Source: Oscillospiraceae bacterium UBA3851 (GTDB lineage: Bacteria > Bacillota > Clostridia > Oscillospirales > Oscillospiraceae). From it: a DNA stretch of 8,538 nt. The translations under genes were made by a program, and so were the position numbers. Below are positions 1 to 5,337 of this stretch, in pieces. The stretch spans positions 1 through 8,538 of the forward strand of contig DGHJ01000054.1 in assembly GCA_002392625.1 (NCBI GenBank). Direction: 5' to 3'. Numbering within the stretch: position 1 is the stretch's first letter; every line of letters starts with the position of its first letter. The notes beneath the pieces were generated by a model. It had not been told where the DNA came from and did not search any database. It saw only the letters and a list, made by a program, of their open reading frames with translations.

Positions 1-1097
1 ACATCCCCTTCTGCGCCGCCAAGTGTGCCTACTGCGACTTCTACTCCCTGCCCCACAGTGAGGAGAAGATGGACTCTTACACGGACGCCCTGTGCCGCCA
101 TCTGCGCGCCTTTGCGCCCCAGGCGGCGGACCGCACCGTGGACACGGTGTATTTCGGCGGCGGCACCCCCAGCTATCTGGGACCGCGGCGGCTGACGGCG
201 GCGCTGGAAACGGTGTTCGCCTGCTATCATGTGGATGATCGTGCCGAGATCACGCTGGAGGCCAACCCGGACAGCGCCTGTGACGGCCTCCCCGCCCTGC
301 GCCGGGCGGGGTTCAACCGCATCTCCCTGGGCGTCCAGTCCAGTGATGACAAGATGCTGCGGCGCATCGGCCGCATCCACACCTGGAGCCAGGTGCATCA
401 GGCGGTGGATGCCATCCGCGCCGCCGGGTTCGACAACCTGAGCCTGGACCTGATCTACGGCCTGCCGGAGCAGGACATGGCCGGGTGGCAGAGTACGCTG
501 TCGGACGCCATGGCCTTGGCCCCGGAGCACATCAGCGCCTACGGCCTCAAGCTGGAGCCGGGCACGCCCCTCTACCGGCAGCGGGACGATTATACCTTCC
601 CGGACGACGACGCCCAGGCGGAGATGTATTTGTGGGCGGCAACTTTTTTACAAAAAAACGGCTACTTTTCCTATGAGATCTCCAACTTTTCCCGGCCCGG
701 CTTCGCCTCCCGCCACAACCTCCGGTACTGGCGGTTGGCAGAGTACGCCGGGTTCGGTCCCGGCGCCCACTCCGACTTCGGCGGTGTGCGGTACGCCGTC
801 GCCCGTGATCTGGACGGTTATCTGGCCGGGGACGTGCGATTGTCCGAGCGCACGGTGATATCCCCGGCGGAGCGGGCGCGGGAGTACGTGATGCTGGGCC
901 TGCGCACGGCAGAGGGCGTCTCCCCCGCCGTGCTGGAGGGGCAGTACGGCGTCCCCTTCGCGGCGCTGGAGCGGCTGTTTCAATCCTACGCCGCCCACGG
1001 TCTGGCCCGGCCCGCAGAAAACGGCTGGCGCCTGACGCCCCAGGGCTTCCTGGTCTCCAACGCCATCATCGGCCAGCTGCTGGACGCCATGGAATAA
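1..1097 (+). CDS. hemW: HemW, radical SAM heme chaperone / coproporphyrinogen III oxidase-like protein (5' end outside window)
   Basis: The reading frame is open from the first base; the first complete codon is at position 3, and 364 codons precede the TAA. Only about ten N-terminal residues should be missing, because the visible protein opens at the IPFC segment of the radical SAM cluster motif. Numbering from codon 3, the [4Fe-4S]-SAM cysteines are C4, C8 and C11, followed by F13. This CxxxCxxCxF form is typical of HemW, whereas genuine HemN oxidases have a fourth cysteine. Other family landmarks are GGGTPS near 52-57, EANPDS near 86-91, the RISLGVQ segment near 106-112, HNLRYW near 238-243 (the HNxxYW motif linked to HemW heme binding) and GFGPGAHS near 250-257. 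Family knowledge: HemW binds heme and delivers it to target proteins and is not a coproporphyrinogen dehydrogenase; older annotations call it HemN. ATG codons such as position 69 are internal. It converges on the next gene. Confidence 0.95.
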   Translation, partial: IPFCAAKCAYCDFYSLPHSEEKMDSYTDALCRHLRAFAPQAADRTVDTVYFGGGTPSYLGPRRLTAALETVFACYHVDDRAEITLEANPDSACDGLPALRRAGFNRISLGVQSSDDKMLRRIGRIHTWSQVHQAVDAIRAAGFDNLSLDLIYGLPEQDMAGWQSTLSDAMALAPEHISAYGLKLEPGTPLYRQRDDYTFPDDDAQAEMYLWAATFLQKNGYFSYEISNFSRPGFASRHNLRYWRLAEYAGFGPGAHSDFGGVRYAVARDLDGYLAGDVRLSERTVISPAERAREYVMLGLRTAEGVSPAVLEGQYGVPFAALERLFQSYAAHGLARPAENGWRLTPQGFLVSNAIIGQLLDAME

Positions 1098-1098
1098 C

Positions 1099-1139
1099 AA
1101 GGACCGCCTTCCCGTGTGGGAAGGCGGTCCTTCTGTTTT
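1099..1139. terminator. Bidirectional intrinsic terminator between convergent hemW and the 156-aa gene
   Basis: A perfect 15-bp stem (1099-1113 with 1118-1132) closes a GTGT loop. It starts two bases after the hemW stop. On the plus strand the stem is followed by TTCTGTTTT, a U-rich tract. On the minus strand it is followed by TTGTTATT, a weaker U-rich tract, and lies 15 bases beyond the stop of the convergent gene. It therefore probably ends transcription from both sides, more efficiently for hemW. Confidence 0.9.
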
Positions 1140-1147
1140 CAAGTGCT

Positions 1148-1618
1148 TCAGCTGTCGGTGCGGGTGCGCCAGGCGATCTCCTGGTCCAGGTCGTAGCGGA
1201 GCTTGCGGTTCTCCTCCACCAGGTCGTCATAGTGCTTGCTCTGGACGTAGTACTTGACGAAGGTGAAGGTGGCCTCGTCCAGCTCCTCCTCCGTGTACTC
1301 AGGCATGAGGGAACCCTCCTTGCGGCGCAGGCCGGCCACGTTGACCACCACCAGGCGGCGGTGCTGCTCGCTGAGCTGGAACAGGCTCAGCTTGTCGGGG
1401 ATCTCCAGGCCCAGGTCATAGGTGCTGTTGACGCGCTCCAGCAAGGCGCGCTGGCTGGGCTTGGCGGAAACAATGACGCCGTATTCGGCAAACAGCTTCT
1501 TCAGATAGTCCACAGACACGGTCTCGCGGGTAACGGTGCCCTTGCCGATGCCGGTCAGCATGGTGTTGGACAGGTTCAGGCTCACATAGACCTCATTGCC
1601 AGTCTTGGGATAACTCAT
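1148..1618 (-). CDS. Unrecognised 156-aa protein, probably well expressed
   Basis: I do not recognise this family. The ATG start at 1618 is preceded by AAAGGAGG with an 8-base spacer, close to ideal. The product is soluble in appearance: no signal peptide, membrane segment or cysteine is visible. The N-terminal half is mixed in character (about residues 8-100, including a beta-like stretch RLVVVNVAG near 88-96). An acidic segment follows near 107-116, then a charged, probably helical tail at about 120-150 that could form a short coiled coil. All 11 arginines use CGC, while neighbouring genes mix CGC and CGG; with the strong ribosome site this suggests high expression. It follows the PflX-like gene by 103 bases on the same strand and has its own candidate promoter, so it is probably transcribed alone or as the end of that operon. 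It shows no sign of being broken. Function unknown. Confidence 0.85.
   Translation of the reverse strand: MSYPKTGNEVYVSLNLSNTMLTGIGKGTVTRETVSVDYLKKLFAEYGVIVSAKPSQRALLERVNSTYDLGLEIPDKLSLFQLSEQHRRLVVVNVAGLRRKEGSLMPEYTEEELDEATFTFVKYYVQSKHYDDLVEENRKLRYDLDQEIAWRTRTDS
1304..1321 (-). promoter_or_regulatory. Possible internal ribosome binding site and start inside the 156-aa gene
   Basis: Within the 156-aa gene, AAGGAGGG (1314-1321) stands 7 bases before the in-frame ATG of residue 105 (1306-1304). Initiation here would give a 52-residue protein consisting of the acidic segment and the charged helical tail. The same bases also encode ordinary Lys-Glu-Gly codons, so the match may be chance. Confidence 0.3.
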
Positions 1619-1626
1619 AGGATGAT

Positions 1627-1634
1627 CCTCCTTT
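1627..1634 (-). promoter_or_regulatory. Strong ribosome binding site of the 156-aa gene
   Basis: AAAGGAGG on the minus strand lies 8 bases before the ATG at 1618. It is the longest Shine-Dalgarno match seen before any gene start in the window and fixes the start codon. Confidence 0.85.
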
Positions 1635-1674
1635 GAAATTCGTATTCCCCGTATCGCGGGTTCTTCTCCTCATT

Positions 1675-1703
1675 AAAGTACCACATTCTGCCGGGAAAAT
1701 CAA
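1675..1703 (-). promoter_or_regulatory. Candidate sigma-70-type promoter for the 156-aa gene
   Basis: On the minus strand, TTGATT (1703-1698) is separated by 17 bases from TACTTT (1680-1675), which runs on into AAT. The -35 is good (TTGATT against TTGACA); the -10 is only moderate. The site lies in the comparatively AT-rich gap between the PflX-like gene and the 156-aa gene, about 57 bases before the start codon. No terminator separates it from the operon upstream, so read-through is also likely. Confidence 0.45.
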
Positions 1704-1721
1704 CGCCCAATTACAGGAAGT

Positions 1722-2597
1722 TTAAGCCTCCACGCCCGTCAAATCAAAGGGCGGGGTGTACTCCTCGCGGGCGGAGGTGCGCTCCTGGGTGAAGCCGTCG
1801 GTGATGCCGCAATTTTCCATATATTCCACGGCGGCGCGGTACTCGCTGCGCGTCACGTGCCGTGCCAGCAGCCCCTCCGCCCCCGGCTGGGGCGTGTACT
1901 GGCTCATGAGGGAAAACAGCACCTGGCCGGGCCGGAAGGTCCGGGCCACCCAGTCGATGCAGCGGCGGGTGTTCTCCAGATGGCCCGGCAGCACCAGGTG
2001 GCGGATCACCACGCCCCGGCGCAGCAATCCGTCCTCCATGACCACGGGGCCGGTCTGACCATACATCTCCTCGATGGCGGCGGCGGCCACCTCGAAGTAG
2101 TCGGGCGCGGCAGAGAGCCGGGTGCTCAGGGCGCTGTCGGCGTACTTGAGATCCGGCAGGTAGATATCCACCTTCCCCGCCAGGGCGCGCAGGGTCTCCG
2201 GGCGCTCATAGCCGCCGGTGTTCCACACCACGGGTACGCCGGGAGCCTCCTCCAGTGCCTCCAGGATCCACGGGGTAAAGTGGGTGGGGGTCACCAGATT
2301 GAGGTTGTGGGCGCCCTGGGCCACCAGCTCCCGGAAGATCTGCCGCAGACGCTCCACCGTGACGGGCCTTCCGAACCCACCGGCGGAAATATCGTGGTTC
2401 TGGCAGAAGACGCAGCGCAGGGTACAGCCGGAGAAAAACACGGCGCCGCTGCCCCGCGTGCCGGAGATCACCGGCTCCTCCCAGTGGTGGAGGGCGGCGC
2501 GGGCCACCACCGGCCCGGCGGGCATGGCGCAATAGCCCTCGCCACGGTCCGCTGTGCGCTGGGCGCGGCAGCGGCGGGGACACAGCTCGCAGATCAT
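1722..2597 (-). CDS. PflX-like radical SAM protein (COG1313 type), substrate unknown
   Basis: The 291-residue protein carries the radical SAM motif C58-TLR-C62-VF-C65, which binds a [4Fe-4S] cluster and cleaves S-adenosylmethionine. Before it is a second cysteine group, C3, C6, C10 and C23, in the CxLCPxxC...GxC arrangement usual for PflX-like proteins, followed by the family's ALHHWEEP and SGTRGSG segments. LVTPTHFTPWI, YLPDLKYAD and RHLVLPGH further on also agree. PflX was named for similarity to pyruvate formate-lyase activase, but its substrate is unknown to me and no glycyl radical enzyme is encoded nearby. The length is normal for the family. The ATG start overlaps the tdk stop as ATGA and its own ribosome site is poor, so translation is probably coupled to tdk. 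It is the last gene of the mutY/tdk operon. The family call is secure; a role in activating a partner enzyme is inference. Confidence 0.88.
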   Translation of the reverse strand: MICELCPRRCRAQRTADRGEGYCAMPAGPVVARAALHHWEEPVISGTRGSGAVFFSGCTLRCVFCQNHDISAGGFGRPVTVERLRQIFRELVAQGAHNLNLVTPTHFTPWILEALEEAPGVPVVWNTGGYERPETLRALAGKVDIYLPDLKYADSALSTRLSAAPDYFEVAAAAIEEMYGQTGPVVMEDGLLRRGVVIRHLVLPGHLENTRRCIDWVARTFRPGQVLFSLMSQYTPQPGAEGLLARHVTRSEYRAAVEYMENCGITDGFTQERTSAREEYTPPFDLTGVEA

Positions 2598-3181
2598 ACC
2601 TTGCGGATGTCAAAGTCCGGGCCAAGATCGCCGCTCATCCAGTGGCGGCGGCACAGGCCGATATACTTGTCGTTGGCGCCGATGACCACCTGGGCGCCCT
2701 CCTTGACCACGCGGCCCTGCTCATCGAACCGGGCATTGAAGGCGGCCTTTTTGCCGCACCAGCAGATGGTCTTGACCTCCTCCAGCTTGTCCGCCAGCAC
2801 CAGAAGATGGTAGCTGCCGGGGAACAGCTCGCCCCGGAAGTCGGCCCGCAGGCCGTAGCAGATGACGGGAATGCTGCAGTCATCCACCAGGTGGACCAGA
2901 TAGTAGACCTCCTCGCGGGTGAGGAACTGGGCCTCGTCCACGATGATGCAGGCGTATTTCTGCAGCTCCGCGTCCGCCATGGCCCGCATCTCGTCAAAAT
3001 AGACGCAGGGGTGGGTCAGGCCGATGCGGGAGCGGACCATGTGGTCGCCGTCCCGTGTGTCCAGCCGGGGCTTCACCAGCAGGGTGTCCTGGCCACGCTC
3101 CTCGTAGTTGAACCGGGCCATCAGGGCGTTGGCCGTTTTGCTGGAGCCCATGGCCCCGTACTTGAAATAAAGCTGTGCCAT
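2594..3181 (-). CDS. tdk: Thymidine kinase, type II (TK1-like)
   Basis: This 195-residue enzyme phosphorylates thymidine to dTMP with ATP, the entry step of thymidine salvage in the cytoplasm. The P-loop is GAMGSSKT at residues 9-16. D82-E83 in IIVDEAQF combines the magnesium site and the catalytic glutamate. The structural zinc ligands are C140, C142, C177 and H180; this CxC...CxxH set matches the E. coli enzyme arrangement as I recall it. The late segment around YIGLCRRH carries the last two ligands, and the substrate-binding lasso lies between the cysteine pairs. Length is typical for bacterial type II kinases. The ATG at 3181 directly follows the mutY stop with no gap, and AAGGAG (3194-3189), inside the last mutY codons, provides the ribosome site 7 bases away. 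The stop overlaps the next start as ATGA. It looks intact. Confidence 0.96.
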   Translation of the reverse strand: MAQLYFKYGAMGSSKTANALMARFNYEERGQDTLLVKPRLDTRDGDHMVRSRIGLTHPCVYFDEMRAMADAELQKYACIIVDEAQFLTREEVYYLVHLVDDCSIPVICYGLRADFRGELFPGSYHLLVLADKLEEVKTICWCGKKAAFNARFDEQGRVVKEGAQVVIGANDKYIGLCRRHWMSGDLGPDFDIRKV

Positions 3182-4252
3182 CTATTCTCTCTCCTTCTCG
3201 GTGGTGTGGATCTCCTGGGTCAATCTGGCAAATGCCGACGGCACCGCCAGCTTCTGTCGCTCTTCTCCGTCCGCCCAGCGCCAGTCCGCGGGGCCGTCGC
3301 CCCGGACGCGGAGGACGTAACACGTCATTTCCCAGCGGATGTGGGTGAACTCGTGGCGCGCCTCCAGCCGCTTTTCCCATCGGAGGGGCGTGACGCCCCA
3401 TTCCGTCAGCCGGTCCGCAGCCTCCTGCTCGTTCAGCGTGCCGGGCACGTGGGGATACTCCCACAAGCCTGCCAGCAGGCCTGCCTTGCTCCGCTGCCGC
3501 AGGGCGACGGCATCCTGGCGCTGCAGGAGAAACACCGTCAGGTGCTCCTCACGCTTTTCCCTCTTCTTCGTCCGGACGGGCAGCTCGTTCTGGCATCCCT
3601 CCCGCCGGGCGGCGCAAAGGTCGCGGGCCGGACACCCACCGCACAGCGGCTCGCCGCCGGGCAGACACACCGTAGCGCCCAGGTCCATCAGGGCCTGGTT
3701 ATAATCTCCGGGGCGGTCGGCCGACATGGCCTGGGCCATCCAGCTGCGGAACAGCTTTTTGTTTTTGGCGTCCAGCACGTCCAGGCGGCTGCCGGTGATC
3801 CGGGCCGCCACGCGCAGCACGTTGCCGTCCACCGCCGGGACGACTTGGCCGAAGGCGATGGAGGCGATAGCCCCGGCGGTATAGTCGCCGACGCCGGGCA
3901 GGGCCAGAATCTCCTCGTAGGAGTCGGGAAAACGTCCGCCGTACTGCTCCGCCACGATTTGGGCGGCCTTTTGCAGATTGCGGGCGCGGCTGTAATAGCC
4001 CAGCCCCTCCCACAGCTTCATGAGCTGCTCCGTGTCCGCCGCCGCCAGCGCCTCCACCGTGGGGAAGGCCGCCATGAACCGGGCAAAATAGGGCAGCACG
4101 GCGGTGACGCGGGTCTGCTGGAGCATGATCTCCGACACCCAGGTGCGGTAGGCAGACACCTCGTCCCGCCAGGGGAGGACGCGGCGGTTGACGTCGTACC
4201 ACGCCAGCAGGGGGGCCGACAGGCGCTTCAGTTTTTCGATCTCGTCACTCAT
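3182..4252 (-). CDS. mutY: Adenine DNA glycosylase MutY
   Basis: MutY removes adenine mispaired with 8-oxoguanine. With the start chosen here the protein has 356 residues. The HhH-GPD glycosylase domain shows catalytic E41 in WVSEIMLQQT, the helix-hairpin-helix LPGVGDYTAGAIA near 118-130 and catalytic D142 in VDGNVLRV. The Fe-S loop is C196, C204, C207 and C213; its first spacing is seven residues, one more than the six of the E. coli protein. The C-terminal 8-oxoguanine recognition domain is recognised by GLWEYP and by EFTHIRW, in which FTH stands where other MutY proteins have FSH. A longer frame opens at 4288, but the ATG at 4252 is preferred: GAGG lies 8 bases before it, it overlaps the previous stop as ATGA, and the resulting N-terminus fits the family. 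It is the second gene of a four-gene operon. Confidence 0.95.
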   Translation of the reverse strand: MSDEIEKLKRLSAPLLAWYDVNRRVLPWRDEVSAYRTWVSEIMLQQTRVTAVLPYFARFMAAFPTVEALAAADTEQLMKLWEGLGYYSRARNLQKAAQIVAEQYGGRFPDSYEEILALPGVGDYTAGAIASIAFGQVVPAVDGNVLRVAARITGSRLDVLDAKNKKLFRSWMAQAMSADRPGDYNQALMDLGATVCLPGGEPLCGGCPARDLCAARREGCQNELPVRTKKREKREEHLTVFLLQRQDAVALRQRSKAGLLAGLWEYPHVPGTLNEQEAADRLTEWGVTPLRWEKRLEARHEFTHIRWEMTCYVLRVRGDGPADWRWADGEERQKLAVPSAFARLTQEIHTTEKERE

Positions 4253-5094
4253 CGGTTGAACCTCACAGCGTAGCCGCAGCGGCGGCACAGCTCCTCGGCC
4301 GGCTGCCGGGCGGCAAAGCCCCGGCGCATGGCCGCCGCCCGCGGCGAGGCCAGGATCTCGGTCAATTCCTGCTCAAACAGGTTCCCCAGGGGGATCCGCC
4401 CCTCCCCGTCCAGACAGCAGGGCACTACCGTGCCGTCGCACAGCACGGCGATCTGCTGGGTCAGGGCGTGGCAGAACTGGGTCTGCCGCTCCGGCGCCGA
4501 CGGGTCCGGCCAGTCGAACCGCTCCGCCGACTCCAGGTACAGGTTATCCCTCAGCTTTCGGTTGCCGTTTCCGTCATAGGGCAGGTTTTTTACGTCCACG
4601 CCGCAGTGCTCCGACAACAGCTCTGCGATCTCGCCGTTGCGGGCGTTCGCGCCGCCCTCGTTCCACAGGCGCAAGGCGCAGATGACGCCTTTTTCCGCAG
4701 CTTGGCGGCTGAAATCCAGCACGTTGTTCAGATACGATGCCAGACCGTCCTGCCGGCCGTTGCCCTCAAAGCTGTGGAGGGAGACGCTGACCTTGTGGAG
4801 GCAGGGCGCGGAGAGCAGCGTATCCGCCCGCTCGGTCAGCAGCGTACCGTTGGTGGTGAGACACACGCGGAAATCCAAATCCGACGCAATGGTCAGCAGT
4901 TCCCCCAGTGCGGGGTGGAGCAGGGGCTCGCCCATGACGTGGAGATAGAGATACCGGGTGTTGGGCCGCAGCTTTTCCGCCAGAATCCGGAACTCCGCCG
5001 GACTCAGAAACCGGGACGGGCGGGTCGTGCCGGGACAGAAGGAGCAGTTCAGATTGCAGACGTTGGTGATCTCCAGATAGATCCGCTTGAACAC
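4249..5094 (-). CDS. Radical SAM protein with SPASM-like C-terminus, substrate unknown
   Basis: The 281-residue protein begins with a GTG codon (5094), preceded by a G-rich ribosome site (AAGGGGGGGAG, 6 bases away). The radical SAM motif is C13-NLN-C17-SF-C20, near the very N-terminus as in MoaA-like proteins. MGEPLLHP at 54-61 supplies the GGE-like SAM-binding motif, and LTTNGTLL at 79-86 is the usual fourth-strand motif. A cysteine-rich C-terminal part (C208, C219, C226, C227, C270, C273, with VLCDGTVVPCCLDGEG and GNLF) matches a SPASM or twitch domain, which normally binds extra Fe-S clusters. SPASM proteins include peptide maturases and anaerobic sulfatase activases, but no short precursor peptide or sulfatase is visible here, so no substrate is assigned. 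It is the first gene of the operon; its stop overlaps the mutY start as ATGA. Confidence 0.88.
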   Translation of the reverse strand: MFKRIYLEITNVCNLNCSFCPGTTRPSRFLSPAEFRILAEKLRPNTRYLYLHVMGEPLLHPALGELLTIASDLDFRVCLTTNGTLLTERADTLLSAPCLHKVSVSLHSFEGNGRQDGLASYLNNVLDFSRQAAEKGVICALRLWNEGGANARNGEIAELLSEHCGVDVKNLPYDGNGNRKLRDNLYLESAERFDWPDPSAPERQTQFCHALTQQIAVLCDGTVVPCCLDGEGRIPLGNLFEQELTEILASPRAAAMRRGFAARQPAEELCRRCGYAVRFNR

Positions 5095-5123
5095 GGCGCT
5101 CCCCCCCTTCCGGCGTTTTGTTT

Positions 5124-5152
5124 ATTGTATCACAGGCAGATGAATTTGAAAA
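5124..5152 (-). promoter_or_regulatory. Candidate promoter of the radical SAM-mutY-tdk-pflX-like operon
   Basis: On the minus strand TTTTCA (5152-5147) is followed after 17 bases by TACAAT (5129-5124). TG one base before the -10 makes it an extended -10 site (TGATACAAT). Transcription would start near 5117, leaving a leader of roughly 20 bases before the GTG at 5094. The -35 box lies only 5 bases from the end of the adjacent palindromic element. Confidence 0.65.
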
Positions 5153-5157
5153 GAACA

Positions 5158-5322
5158 AAGGGCGTGTTGCAAATCGCTTTGCGATCCGTCATTCCGAAGA
5201 AAGTGTCGCCCACCGGGCGGCGTTTTCTGTGGAAATCCGTCCCTTTATGCGGAAAATACGGATTGCCACGGCCCCGCTGAGGCCTCGCAATGACAGACGT
5301 GAGCATTTTGCAACACGCCCTT
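5158..5322. repeat. 165-bp palindromic MITE-like element built of two inverted repeat units
   Basis: The ends are perfect 16-base inverted repeats: AAGGGCGTGTTGCAAA at 5158-5173 and its complement at 5307-5322. Inside, two related units face each other. The left unit runs from GTCATTCCGAAG (5188-5199) to GTGGAAATCCGT (5229-5240). The right one, read on the minus strand, runs from GTCATTGCGAGG (5294-5283) to GTGGCAATCCGT (5269-5258); the blocks agree at 10 and 11 of 12 positions. Each unit can fold on itself: TTCC, AGAAA and CGCCC (5192-5211) pair with GGGCG, TTTCT and GGAA (5215-5234) on the left, and ATTGC/GGCC pairs with GGCC/GCAAT (5262-5291) on the right. There is no coding capacity and no clear target-site duplication. 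It resembles non-autonomous MITE or paired REP elements, and may also slow transcription leaving the dnaJ cluster. Confidence 0.75.
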
Positions 5323-5337
5323 ACTATTTCGTTTGCT

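Noticed and set aside
1648..1662. CCCG/CGGG hairpin in the leader of the 156-aa gene as a terminator or riboswitch
   Set aside because: The stem is only 4 bp, lacks a U-tract and has no recognisable riboswitch core.
1857..2813. A 318-codon plus-strand frame opposite the PflX-like gene
   Set aside because: It is antisense to a gene with intact radical SAM motifs, and its product has no family features.
2642..4273. A 543-codon open frame on the plus strand opposite tdk and mutY
   Set aside because: Its product is His/Gln/Gly/Leu-rich low-complexity sequence with no motif, and it lies antisense to two genes with clear catalytic motifs. Long antisense frames are expected at this GC content.
4253..4288. 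A 12-residue N-terminal extension of MutY from an ATG at 4288
   Set aside because: The ATG at 4252 has a well-placed GAGG and the same ATGA overlap used elsewhere in the operon, while the extension overlaps the coding end of the preceding gene and adds nothing typical of MutY.
5158..5322. CRISPR-like array in the repeated intergenic region
   Set aside because: There are only two repeat units and they are inverted relative to each other, with no spacers or cas genes.
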